Assembly: GCF_030539875.1 (NCBI RefSeq) | Contig: NZ_JAUNXI010000005.1 | Coordinates: forward strand, 1-64,000 | DNA from: Methanobrevibacter sp. | Lineage (GTDB): Archaea > Methanobacteriota > Methanobacteria > Methanobacteriales > Methanobacteriaceae | DNA: 64,000 bases | Reading direction: 5' to 3' | Part shown: positions 1 to 8,149 of the stretch, in pieces | Numbering within the stretch: position 1 is the stretch's first letter | How the letters are laid out: every line of letters starts with the position of its first letter | The notes under the pieces: generated by a model | Told to the model about the DNA's origin: nothing | What the model saw: the letters and a program-made list of their open reading frames with translations, nothing else | The model's database searches: none | Translations under genes and position numbers: made by a program

Positions 1-30
1 TATTGGAATTTAAACAATGAAAAAGAAAAA

Positions 31-55
31 AATCACACAAGTTTTTGAAAGAGCC
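31..55. repeat. Solitary terminal-inverted-repeat-like motif
   Basis: The reverse strand of 40-55 reads ggctctttcaaaaact, matching at 15 of 16 bases the consensus ggcactttcaaaaact seen at both ends of the decayed element at 35750-36341. The adjoining aatcacaca also matches the right end of that element. In this orientation the element body would lie to the left, outside or at the edge of the window. The rest of 1-174 shows no coding sequence, only AT-rich DNA leading into cfbB. Confidence 0.5.
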
Positions 56-174
56 ACTAATTTATTCAATTTCAAATATAAATAGTGTTAATATATACAT
101 TATAAAATATTATTAACAAGTGTTTATTTTTAAAAAGATAAGTTAATAAAATACCCCCCACATATTATAATATC

Positions 175-1530
175 ATGAGAATTATTTTAGCAGGAACCGG
201 CAGTGCAGTTGGAAAAACGACAATTGCTACCGGAATAATGAAAGCTTTAAGTGAAAAATATAATGTTCAGCCATTTAAAGTTGGACCAGACTATATTGAT
301 CCGTCCTATCACACATTAGCTACAGGCAATGTTTCAAGAAACTTAGATTCTTTTTTTATGAAAGAAGGTCAAGTCAGAGATTCTTACCTAAAAGGAATGA
401 ACGGAAAAGACATTGCAATTATTGAAGGTGTGAGAGGATTATATGAAGGAATTGATTCTGTAAACGATATTGGAAGTACGGCTTCAATAGCCAAATCTTT
501 AAAATCTCCAGTAATATTGATTATAAATTCAAGAAGTTTAGTTAAAAGTGCCGCAGCCATTGTTTTAGGTTTTAAAGCATTAGATCCTGAAATTAACATT
601 GCAGGAGTTATTTTAAACAAAGTAAAAAATAAAGCTCATTATGAAAAAACTAAAAGGTCAATTGAAGAAATTACAAACACTGAAGTCATAGGTGGCATTG
701 TGCGTGACAACACTATTTCAATTGAACAGAGACATTTAGGCCTCGTTCCTGCTCGCGAAAGAGAAAATTCACTTAAATTTATTGATTTATGGTCAAATGT
801 AATTAAACAGTCAATTGATTTAGACAGATTAGTTGAAATTGCAAAAACTGCGCCAAAAATTAAGTCAGACATTATACCAATCTGGAATAAACTAAACAAA
901 CAACCAGTTAAAATTGGAGTTGCTTATGATGAGGTTTTCAATTTCTATTATAAAGAAAATATTGAATCACTAGAAGCCAATAATGCTAAAATAGAATATT
1001 TTTCACCTTTAAAGGATGAAAGTCTTCCAGATGTAGACGGATTATATATTGGTGGAGGATACCCTGAACTGTTTTCAAAGGAACTTAATGCAAATACAAA
1101 TATGCTATCACAAATCAAAGACTTTCACTTAGAAGACAGACCTATTTTCGCCGAATGTGGTGGTTTAATGTATCTTATGAAATCCATCCATGAAGATGCA
1201 ATGGTGAATATATATCCATACAAGTCAATTCTAACAGATAGAGTGCAGGCTCTGAAATACACCATCGCTGAAGTTAAACAGGACAATATAATTTCTAAAA
1301 AAGGTGAAAAATTCAATAGTCATGAATTCCACTACTCAAAAGTCCTTGCTGATAAGAACAATATTAAAAACGATTTTGCATTTAATATTCTAAGAGGAAA
1401 AGGCTCCTATAATAATCAGGACGGATTTATGCAGAGAAACACGCTGGCAAGTTATGTTCACACACATGTTGCCGCCATGCCTAATTTCGGTGGAAACTTC
1501 TGCATTTCATCATCAGAACTTGGAGGATAA
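175..1530 (+). CDS. cfbB: Ni-sirohydrochlorin a,c-diamide synthase (CbiA/CfbB family)
   Basis: Amidotransferase that amidates the a and c acetate side chains of a sirohydrochlorin-derived tetrapyrrole. In methanogens the CbiA-like protein of this size serves coenzyme F430 synthesis (CfbB), and the same fold makes cobyrinate a,c-diamide. The 451-aa length is normal. A P-loop [10 protein letters not shown] lies at residues 7-16, followed by VGPDYIDP typical of the family. The C-terminal class I glutaminase domain has its nucleophile in AECGG (Cys328) and a late HTHVAAMP segment. A TATA-like tattataat sits directly before the ATG, so the leader is very short. The next gene begins one base after the stop. 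Substrate choice (Ni or Co form) is not decided by sequence alone. Confidence 0.85.
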   Translation: MRIILAGTGSAVGKTTIATGIMKALSEKYNVQPFKVGPDYIDPSYHTLATGNVSRNLDSFFMKEGQVRDSYLKGMNGKDIAIIEGVRGLYEGIDSVNDIGSTASIAKSLKSPVILIINSRSLVKSAAAIVLGFKALDPEINIAGVILNKVKNKAHYEKTKRSIEEITNTEVIGGIVRDNTISIEQRHLGLVPARERENSLKFIDLWSNVIKQSIDLDRLVEIAKTAPKIKSDIIPIWNKLNKQPVKIGVAYDEVFNFYYKENIESLEANNAKIEYFSPLKDESLPDVDGLYIGGGYPELFSKELNANTNMLSQIKDFHLEDRPIFAECGGLMYLMKSIHEDAMVNIYPYKSILTDRVQALKYTIAEVKQDNIISKKGEKFNSHEFHYSKVLADKNNIKNDFAFNILRGKGSYNNQDGFMQRNTLASYVHTHVAAMPNFGGNFCISSSELGG

Positions 1531-1531
1531 C

Positions 1532-2593
1532 ATGAACTTTAAAGAAATTGATTTTTTTAATCCGTTAATTGTTGTGGTTGCAATACTCGTCTTTTTAGTA
1601 ATGGGTTATATAGGATCATTTGACTATAGGTTTGACAGCCCATTGAACATTAGCGTGTTTTCAACAGTTATCTTCGTAAGTTTAATATTTATAGCTGGAG
1701 TGCTGATTGCAAAACGCAAAATCAGCATTAGTAAAACAAAAGAAATCGATATCTTATCTGAAAAAATATTAGTTGCTCTTGTTCTAATAGCATTATCCCT
1801 GCAAACACTGAATCTGTTTTTAATTGGAGGAATACCCCTTTTTGATAGTGTTTTAAAATCGAATGCAACAACAAACATTTGGAGAGTTGCATATCCATTA
1901 TTTTTAATAATGATAAATATCCTACTTGCCAAATACTACAGCAAAAAATATTTAATTTTAATTGCTCTTGGAGCAGCAATATTTGGTCTTAACGGATATA
2001 GAACCTCAGTTCTGGGAATTTTGGGAAGTTCATTTATCACATTATATTATCTCAATAAAATATCTAAAAAAATGGGAGCGTTATTTATTGCAATAATGGC
2101 TATCGGATTTCTGGCTATCGGATATATTGCAACCCAGTCAATTGCAAATCAAAATTGGACACTGAATCCTCTTCAATTATTATTTTACAGAGCAGGATTT
2201 ACCCTAAAAGTATTTGAAAAAATAATTCCACTAGCCGGAACAACAAACGGCCATATTTTTAGTATGATTTTCTCATCAGGAAGTCCCAGAACATTTATTG
2301 GTGAATATGTACTACATTACAACGTTTGTTTAACTTCCACATTATTCGGACCAGTTTATCTTGATTTCGGATTAATCGGCCTTGCAGTTCAGATGTTTTT
2401 AATGGGAATATTTTTAGGAACCATGAATAAATTAAAAAAAGGAATTGGAGTGGGGATTTACTCCATCATTCTAACACATACATTAATTTGGATAGAAACC
2501 GGACCAACAGACATTATGATTTGGTTTTTATATTTGCTTGGACTGATCTTAATAATAACCAATCACAATCATATTAAATTAAACAAAAATTAA
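1532..2593 (+). CDS. Multi-pass membrane protein, possible oligosaccharide repeat-unit polymerase
   Basis: About 353 aa with roughly ten hydrophobic segments spread over the whole length, and a longer extracytoplasmic-type stretch with GSPRTFIGEY in the second half. This is the pattern of Wzy-like O-antigen or repeat-unit polymerases. I recognise the family only by this pattern, so the function is tentative; a role in cell-envelope polysaccharide would be expected. I chose the ATG at 1532 because a good Shine-Dalgarno (ggagg, 1521-1525) precedes it; the upstream in-frame start at 1454 lies inside cfbB. The gene may be co-transcribed with cfbB, and its end overlaps the convergent nuclease-fold gene by 15 bp. 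Confidence 0.5.
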   Translation: MNFKEIDFFNPLIVVVAILVFLVMGYIGSFDYRFDSPLNISVFSTVIFVSLIFIAGVLIAKRKISISKTKEIDILSEKILVALVLIALSLQTLNLFLIGGIPLFDSVLKSNATTNIWRVAYPLFLIMINILLAKYYSKKYLILIALGAAIFGLNGYRTSVLGILGSSFITLYYLNKISKKMGALFIAIMAIGFLAIGYIATQSIANQNWTLNPLQLLFYRAGFTLKVFEKIIPLAGTTNGHIFSMIFSSGSPRTFIGEYVLHYNVCLTSTLFGPVYLDFGLIGLAVQMFLMGIFLGTMNKLKKGIGVGIYSIILTHTLIWIETGPTDIMIWFLYLLGLILIITNHNHIKLNKN

Positions 2594-3490
2594 TATGATT
2601 AAGATAATTAATGAAATAAAGAATACGAATGTTCCTTTAACGATGAAATCCCTATTTCTATCTGTGTATAAGGATAAACCGTATGAAAGAAGCAATGCTA
2701 CAATCATTTCAATTAAACCGGCAATTCCAGTATCCATTTTTAAGAGATTGCCTGCAATGTATGAACAAATGTATGAAATCACAACAACAAAAACAATTAA
2801 AATTATCGGGTTTTGAATTAAGTTATAAAGCAATGAACCTCTTTCAAAAGCGCTGTTTCTGGAATTATAATTGTATAATGTAGTCACATTTCTTGATGGT
2901 GCATTAAGCACCCTACTATTTCTATTGCCCTTGTTAAAAAGAGAAGATAAACCTTTTCGAGGATTTTCATCAACCTGCCTGTATAAAGTGTTCTTATACA
3001 TGGCAGGATTTCTTTCTCTATGCATCACATATTCCATATCAGAAGCATCATATGAATATTCGGGATATTCCTCATCAATATATCTGGATGCACCCCCATC
3101 ATAGAGAGTATTATCTAATGTAGTTTGAGAAGTCCTGTCCTGGTATTTTTTAGCAAGTTCAAGTAGATTATCCCTATCTACTAATTTAATATTTTTTCTA
3201 TGAGCGTAGCTCTTTGCTTGTTCTGAAAAATAACAAGAAGCGACAATAGTAACTTTAGAAGCATTTAAACTTTGCTGGACAGCCTCCATTTCTCTTAAAA
3301 CATCGACTCCAATTATAAAATTCTTATCATAATTTTTACATGCTACAACAACACCAAAATCCCCGATAGTTGTAGGCAAAATAGCATATATGTCTATAAC
3401 CTTCTGAGAAGTTTCAAAATTCTTATGAACTTTAAAACCGGAGTCCTCCATCACCTTAGCTATGAAATTAATTAATTGTGGTTTTTTCAA
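2579..3490 (-). CDS. Mrr-like restriction-endonuclease-fold protein with C-terminal membrane anchor
   Basis: 303 aa. Residues about 1-115 look like an Mrr_cat/DUF2034-type PD-(D/E)XK domain: KVIDIYAI supplies the Asp, VVVACKNYDK the Lys-containing strand (ACK in place of the usual ECK/QAK), and KSYAHRKNIKLVDRDNLLEL the typical C-terminal helix. A low-complexity linker rich in Arg, Ser and Asn follows (about 120-215). Then come three hydrophobic segments (about 225-247, 252-275, 283-303). A nuclease fold tied to the membrane suggests quality control or defence rather than a normal restriction enzyme; this is inference. No methylase neighbours it. The start is the first ATG, with a gtgg-type SD just upstream. 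Confidence 0.6.
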   Translation of the reverse strand: MKKPQLINFIAKVMEDSGFKVHKNFETSQKVIDIYAILPTTIGDFGVVVACKNYDKNFIIGVDVLREMEAVQQSLNASKVTIVASCYFSEQAKSYAHRKNIKLVDRDNLLELAKKYQDRTSQTTLDNTLYDGGASRYIDEEYPEYSYDASDMEYVMHRERNPAMYKNTLYRQVDENPRKGLSSLFNKGNRNSRVLNAPSRNVTTLYNYNSRNSAFERGSLLYNLIQNPIILIVFVVVISYICSYIAGNLLKMDTGIAGLIEMIVALLLSYGLSLYTDRNRDFIVKGTFVFFISLIILIILIFV

Positions 3491-3564
3491 ATTTCCACCT
3501 GCATGTGTTTTTTGCTATTAGTATTATAATTTATACAATAAATTGTTATTAAACTTTTTTATAG

Positions 3565-3580
3565 GGCCTTTTCAAAAACT
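3565..3580. repeat. Terminal-inverted-repeat-like 16-mer
   Basis: ggccttttcaaaaact matches at 14 of 16 bases the end motif of the decayed element at 35750-36341. The 236-bp gap that holds it (3491-3726) has no other recognisable gene. A partner end nearby is not clear. Confidence 0.35.
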
Positions 3581-3726
3581 CAAAAATCAATTTTTTAAAA
3601 AAAGCAAATAATGCTTTGATTGTAAAATAAAGAAAATTCAGCACAGAAATTTACTTTTGGCAGTCATGATCAATAAATATAAAAAAATATAAAATTATTT
3701 TAACAAGCTCAACACTTATTATATTT

Positions 3727-4503
3727 ATGAAAGCATTGATAAGTAACGATGACGGAATAACCTCTTCAGGTATTCTGGCTTCAAAAAAGGCCGTAGAAAA
3801 TTTATGTGACACATATGTTATAGCACCGGAGACCCAACAAAGCGGAATAGGTCATGCACTAACATTATTTGAACCATTAAGAGTGAATAAATATACTTTA
3901 AGAGACGGCAGTCCCGGCTATGGAGTAAGCGGAACACCAACTGATGCCGTAACCATTGGATTATTTGAAATTATGGATGAAAAACCTGACATCATGATAT
4001 CCGGCATTAATGTAGGTTTCAATATTGGAAAAGCCGAACTTACAACATCAGGAACAATAGGCGCAGCAATAGAAGCTGCAACATTCGGCATCCCGACAAT
4101 AGCCATTTCTCAAGAAGTGATGCGTGACGATATTAAATTTGAAAATGGACAGGTGAAAATAGATTTTGATTTTGCAGGCAAAATGCTAAACAAATTAACA
4201 AAAATCGTGCTTAAAAAAGGATTGCCTGAAGGAATTGACTTATTAAATGTAAATGTTCCTGCAGACCCTTTAGATGAAGAATTTGAAGTTGCAAAGCTTG
4301 GAAAAAGAATGTACTGCCCAGTAGTTCAGCAGCGCTTGGATCCGCGTGGAAAACCATACTATTGGATTGATGGTGAACCTTATGAATTTGATGAACCCGG
4401 AAGCGACGGTTATGAATTGAGAAAAAAACAAAAAACTACAATAACTCCATTAAAAATTGATTTAACCGCTGATATGAACCCATTAAAAGAATGGTTTGAT
4501 TAA
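3727..4503 (+). CDS. surE: 5'/3'-nucleotidase SurE
   Basis: Metal-dependent phosphatase that removes the phosphate of nucleoside monophosphates. 258 aa is the usual length. The family signature is complete: ISNDDG at the N-terminus (Asp8 and Asp9 bind the metal), APETQQSGIGHA, SGTPTDAV, and SGINVGFNIG with the metal-binding Asn. The protein is soluble and acts in the cytoplasm. It stands alone, with an AT-rich promoter region upstream. A leaderless or short-leader transcript is likely, because no clear SD precedes the ATG. Confidence 0.93.
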   Translation: MKALISNDDGITSSGILASKKAVENLCDTYVIAPETQQSGIGHALTLFEPLRVNKYTLRDGSPGYGVSGTPTDAVTIGLFEIMDEKPDIMISGINVGFNIGKAELTTSGTIGAAIEAATFGIPTIAISQEVMRDDIKFENGQVKIDFDFAGKMLNKLTKIVLKKGLPEGIDLLNVNVPADPLDEEFEVAKLGKRMYCPVVQQRLDPRGKPYYWIDGEPYEFDEPGSDGYELRKKQKTTITPLKIDLTADMNPLKEWFD

Positions 4504-4508
4504 AATGA

Positions 4509-4652
4509 TTATAAGTTTAAATCTTTAAGCACTTTATCCCTTTCTTCCCTAAGTTCATTTAAAATTTTTTCATCAGTGCATCCGTCTTTTTTTAACTTGG
4601 CTATTGTACGAGTAATAGCTTCCAAATTACTTTCTAATTGATTGATTGGCAT
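4509..4652 (-). CDS. Small coiled-coil protein, 47 aa (unrecognised)
   Basis: An ATG-started minus-strand ORF of 47 codons fills the gap between surE and the LSm-like gene. The peptide begins MPINQLESNLEAITR and is rich in Glu, Lys and Leu with heptad-like spacing, so two amphipathic helices joined at KKDGCTDEK are likely. Codon use looks like that of its neighbours and all rare-type residues (Trp, His) are absent. I do not recognise a family. The organised charge pattern argues for a real small protein, but length alone cannot exclude chance. Confidence 0.45.
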   Translation of the reverse strand: MPINQLESNLEAITRTIAKLKKDGCTDEKILNELREERDKVLKDLNL

Positions 4653-4672
4653 ATTATATACTATAAATGTTA

Positions 4673-4685
4673 AACTATATAAAGA
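4673..4685 (+). promoter_or_regulatory. TATA box for the LSm-like gene
   Basis: aaactatataaag is a good archaeal TATA element. Initiation about 25 bases downstream would fall near 4705-4710, between the two possible start codons of the next gene. This favours the start at 4730. Confidence 0.55.
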
Positions 4686-4729
4686 TGAAACATCAAAATA
4701 AATGTAGAATAATCAGGGATTTGAAGAAA

Positions 4730-4930
4730 ATGAGTAAAGATAAAGATAATGTAAACAAACTTTTTAAACAATTTAAAAATAAAAATGTAGCCATTGATTT
4801 AAGAGGAGATTATCAAATCGAAGGTAAAATAATAGCTATCGACAATTACTTAAACATCATCCTTGAAAATGAAAATGGTTTGGAAACCGTAAAAGGCGGA
4901 AATATTATTTTCGTTAGTGTAAAAGAATAG
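4730..4930 (+). CDS. LSm/Sm-like RNA-binding protein
   Basis: 66-aa protein with the pattern of an archaeal Sm fold: a short N-terminal helix (NVNKLFKQFKNK), then strands VAIDLRGDYQIEGKIIAID with the conserved Gly, then NYLNIILENENG, then a final VKGGNIIFVSV strand like the Sm2 box. Archaeal LSm proteins form rings that bind U-rich RNA. I prefer the ATG at 4730 over the in-frame ATG at 4667, because a TATA box lies between them and typical LSm proteins start close to the helix. The gene converges on the methanogenesis marker 12 gene with a 2-base gap. Confidence 0.7.
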   Translation: MSKDKDNVNKLFKQFKNKNVAIDLRGDYQIEGKIIAIDNYLNIILENENGLETVKGGNIIFVSVKE

Positions 4931-4932
4931 AA

Positions 4933-5940
4933 TTAGGAAATATCAACTTCAATACCTAATATTTCCTTTTTACCATTATAAACATCCATTGCTATTTGAG
5001 CGGCACCAACAGCTCCGGATTCTTTAGAAATCACTTTTAAAGGATACTTATTTTTGAAATATTTATTGATTTCATCTTCAAAGTTAAATGGTTCGGTTGC
5101 ACTTCCAATAGATCCGGTAAGCACGATACCTTCAACTTCATTTTCACATACAACATCCAAACCGGCAATTTCCATTGCAACGGTCATAATCAAGGTATCA
5201 ATAGCCAATTTTGCTTTTTCATCACCTTTTTTATAATTTTCTAAAAGCTGGTCCTTCATATTAGCCACTTTACCATCAATTCCGGCTATTCTAACTGCAC
5301 CTGCATGTGAAAAACAGTCGTTAGCCAAGACTCCGTTTTCATCAATGTCTCTTATCATTTCAAGGTCAATTGGTCCGTGAACAACACCCATTGCACCTAA
5401 ACAAGCATCAATTGCCCCCTTAATTTTGCCATCTTCAATTAAAATATCAACACTGTTGGATGAAATATCCGCTACAATAAAATTAGACCATCCAGTTTCT
5501 CTTAAAGCATTATATGCAATGCTTACCTTCTCAGAACTGGCCTGATGAGAATAAGCCGCTCTGAATAATTTATCTAAAGAATCAGAATTTCTGTGAAGCC
5601 CGGGAATCATGATTGAACCAACATCCAATGATTCCAATTCGCTAAAAACAGAAGTTCCTCCGCCAGTAACTTTGCCTGCACCATTAATAGATAAAATTCC
5701 CCTGTTTTTAACTTTATTTGTAGGCATAATCTTGTTAATTCCATCACCCATAGCATAAGTAATAGCCATTAGTTTAACAGAATCCAAATCAACACGTTTT
5801 GTTATTTCTTCAGTTGCAGAAACCAGACCGTTTTTACTTTCTTCCCTTCCTATCTTAAAAACATCAAGTACTTCGCCTTCATCAGACATTATACAAAAAG
5901 AGATTCCGGTAGTTCCATGGTCCATTCCAATAAATACCAT
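4933..5940 (-). CDS. Methanogenesis marker protein 12
   Basis: 335 aa, the expected size for this family, which is restricted to methanogens and has no settled biochemical role. The N-terminus FIGMDHGTTG is an actin-like ATPase phosphate-1 loop, and LTGSIGSATEP near the C-terminus fits the adenosine-binding part of the same ASKHA fold; a central stretch NGAGKVTGGGTSVF is conserved in the family. It is likely soluble. It is encoded alone, convergent with the LSm-like gene. Naming rests on overall resemblance to the family recalled from other Methanobacteriales. Confidence 0.8.
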   Translation of the reverse strand: MVFIGMDHGTTGISFCIMSDEGEVLDVFKIGREESKNGLVSATEEITKRVDLDSVKLMAITYAMGDGINKIMPTNKVKNRGILSINGAGKVTGGGTSVFSELESLDVGSIMIPGLHRNSDSLDKLFRAAYSHQASSEKVSIAYNALRETGWSNFIVADISSNSVDILIEDGKIKGAIDACLGAMGVVHGPIDLEMIRDIDENGVLANDCFSHAGAVRIAGIDGKVANMKDQLLENYKKGDEKAKLAIDTLIMTVAMEIAGLDVVCENEVEGIVLTGSIGSATEPFNFEDEINKYFKNKYPLKVISKESGAVGAAQIAMDVYNGKKEILGIEVDIS

Positions 5941-5998
5941 GATTACAACTCGTATAATAAAAATTCTTAAAAAAAAAATAGTAAAAGGATTTAAAAGA

Positions 5999-6991
5999 CT
6001 ATTCGTCTTTTTGTAATCCGCAAGCTTTTCTTAATCTTTCACCAACAATTTCAATTTCTTTTTTACCTTCAGCAGCCCTCATTTCTTTTAAGTTAGCGCC
6101 GTCAGTTGCATTTTCATCAGCAAATTGTTTTTTGAAGGTTCCATCTTGAATTTGTTTTAAAGCTACTTTCATACCTTCTTTAGCTTCATCAGTAATGATA
6201 GTTTTTCCTCTAGTTAAACCACCATATTCAGCAGTGTTACTTACATCATTCCACATTCCGGCAAAACCTTTTTCATAAATTAAATCAACAATGAGTTTTA
6301 CTTCATGACAGGTTTCAAAGTAAGCAATTTCAGGCTGATAACCGGCTTCAACTAAAGTTGTAAATCCTGCATTGATTAATTCAGTGATACCACCACATAA
6401 AACAGTTTGTTCACCGAATAAATCAGTTTCAGTTTCTTCTTTAAAAGTAGTTTCTAAAACACCTGCTTTAGTCAAACCACATGCTTTTGCCATACCTAAT
6501 GCAAGTTGTAAAGCATCGCCAGTAGCATCTCTTTCAACTGCAACTAAACCAGGAATACCGAATCCTTCTTCGTAAGTTCTTCTTACCATAGATCCAGGTC
6601 CTTTAGGTGCAAACATTACAATGTTTACGTCTTCCGCTGGCTGGATTAAACCAAAGTGGATGTTGTAACCGTGAGAGAATGAGATAGTGTTTCCAGATTC
6701 AACATAAGGAGCTATCTGTTCTTTATAAACTCTTTCTTGAATTTCATCAGGAAGTAAAATATGAATGATATCTGCTTCTTTTGCTGCATCTTCGATAGTT
6801 TTTACAGTCATGCCATCTTCTTGAACTAAATTCCAAGAACTTCCATTTTCTCTTACACCAACAATGACATTAGCTCCACTATCAGCCATATTTCTAGATT
6901 GTGCTCTGCCTTGTGAACCATAACCGATTACAGCAATGGTTTTTCCTTCAAGAGCATCTGTATTTACATCTGCATCGTAATACATTTTCAT
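5999..6991 (-). CDS. ilvC: Ketol-acid reductoisomerase
   Basis: Class I enzyme of 330 aa that isomerises and reduces acetolactate or acetohydroxybutyrate with NADPH and Mg2+ in valine and isoleucine synthesis. The Rossmann motif GYGSQGRAQ lies near residue 23, MFAPKGPG carries the catalytic Lys, and [11 protein letters not shown] and ETCHE hold metal ligands. It follows ilvB-ilvN and the carbonic anhydrase gene in the same direction, but a 143-bp gap with TATA-like sequence before it suggests a separate promoter or a longer leader. Confidence 0.96.
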   Translation of the reverse strand: MKMYYDADVNTDALEGKTIAVIGYGSQGRAQSRNMADSGANVIVGVRENGSSWNLVQEDGMTVKTIEDAAKEADIIHILLPDEIQERVYKEQIAPYVESGNTISFSHGYNIHFGLIQPAEDVNIVMFAPKGPGSMVRRTYEEGFGIPGLVAVERDATGDALQLALGMAKACGLTKAGVLETTFKEETETDLFGEQTVLCGGITELINAGFTTLVEAGYQPEIAYFETCHEVKLIVDLIYEKGFAGMWNDVSNTAEYGGLTRGKTIITDEAKEGMKVALKQIQDGTFKKQFADENATDGANLKEMRAAEGKKEIEIVGERLRKACGLQKDE

Positions 6992-7134
6992 AAAATCATC
7001 TCTTATATTTTTAGTTAATTAATAAAATTGAATTGGACATATAATAAAATATTCAATATATTATTTGTGTTTTAATAATATATTAAGTTTTATATTTATA
7101 TGAAATTTTTAAAAAAAAATAGATTATAGACGGA

Positions 7135-7662
7135 TTAATAACCATCTACTAAAATTTTTAATTCACCGGTAACAATATCAATGATAAGACCGTGTACAGG
7201 CACATCAGGGATTAATGGATGGTTTTTAATTTTTTCTACAACGTTTTTAACGTTTTCTTCCTCATCGTCAAATCCGCCAATCCATTCAGCCAAATCATAT
7301 TGAGCAATATCCTCTTCTTTAATACCTCTTTCAAGCATCTTCTCTTTTAATGCATCTACATCTGCACCAGCCATACCGCATTCAGTATGACCAACTACCA
7401 ATACTTCTTCGGCGCCGAGATTGTATAATGCCGCACCAACTGATCTAATTGCATCTTCTCCGACAATGGAATTACCTGCGTTTCTAATAATCTTTGCATC
7501 TCCCCTTTTAAGACCTAAAGCAGGTTCGAAAAAGTCAATTAATCTACAATCCATACAGGTTAGGATAACTAATTTCTTTTGTGCATGGTGAGACATTTCT
7601 TTGCCTTCAAAGTTTTCTACAAAATTCTTATTATCACTTAAAACATCTTCTAATATAGTCAT
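7135..7662 (-). CDS. Beta-class carbonic anhydrase (Cab-like)
   Basis: Interconverts CO2 and bicarbonate. Two zinc ligands and the catalytic dyad are in CMDCR near residue 40, and the other ligands are in HTECG near residue 96; the AGNS/A-type loop (IRNAGNSIV) is present. About 175 aa matches the small archaeal Cab type. I moved the start to the ATG at 7662 because the SD gaggtg (7670-7675, read on the minus strand) lies at proper distance from it, while the in-frame GTG at 7671 overlaps the SD. It starts one base after the ilvN stop, so it is translated from the ilv transcript. CO2 released by acetolactate synthase is a plausible substrate. Confidence 0.9.
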   Translation of the reverse strand: MTILEDVLSDNKNFVENFEGKEMSHHAQKKLVILTCMDCRLIDFFEPALGLKRGDAKIIRNAGNSIVGEDAIRSVGAALYNLGAEEVLVVGHTECGMAGADVDALKEKMLERGIKEEDIAQYDLAEWIGGFDDEEENVKNVVEKIKNHPLIPDVPVHGLIIDIVTGELKILVDGY

Positions 7663-7663
7663 T

Positions 7664-8149
7664 TTATACACCTCTAGACATCGCGGTAAGACCGGTACGG
7701 GAAATCTTTTTGATTCCGTAGCTTTTTAATAAAGATATAAATGCATCAATTTTATCAATATCTCCAGTAAGTTCAATAATTAACGTTTCTTCAGAAACAT
7801 CAACGATTTTTGCTCTGAAAATATTAGTATATTGCATAATTTCAGCTCTTGCTTTTTCGTTAGGGACCTTTACTTTTATAAGACATAATTCCCTATTAAC
7901 TGCATTTTTAGTAATATCTTTAATCTTGATAACATCAACTAATTTATTTAATTGCTTTGTAACCTGTTCAAGGCCTTTTTTATCTGCATTAACAGTAATT
8001 ACCATACGGGATAATCCTTCAACTTCAGACACTCCAACAGTAATGCTGTCAATGTTAAATCCTCTCCTATTAAATAATCCTGCAATTTTTTGTAAAACAC
8101 CTGGTTTATCCTCTACTAATGTGGAAATAACATGATATTCATTAACCAT
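7664..8149 (-). CDS. ilvN: Acetolactate synthase small (regulatory) subunit
   Basis: 161 aa with an N-terminal ACT domain ([23 protein letters not shown]), which binds valine and gives feedback control to the large subunit, and a C-terminal domain that activates it ([15 protein letters not shown]). This is the IlvH/IlvN length. The first codon directly follows the ilvB stop codon, so the two are translationally coupled and should form one complex. Confidence 0.95.
   Translation of the reverse strand: MVNEYHVISTLVEDKPGVLQKIAGLFNRRGFNIDSITVGVSEVEGLSRMVITVNADKKGLEQVTKQLNKLVDVIKIKDITKNAVNRELCLIKVKVPNEKARAEIMQYTNIFRAKIVDVSEETLIIELTGDIDKIDAFISLLKSYGIKKISRTGLTAMSRGV

Noticed and set aside
3565-3665. 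Possible 100-bp mini-element between the end motif at 3565 and acttttggcagtc near 3652
   Set aside because: The second end matches the inverted-repeat consensus too poorly to pair the two.
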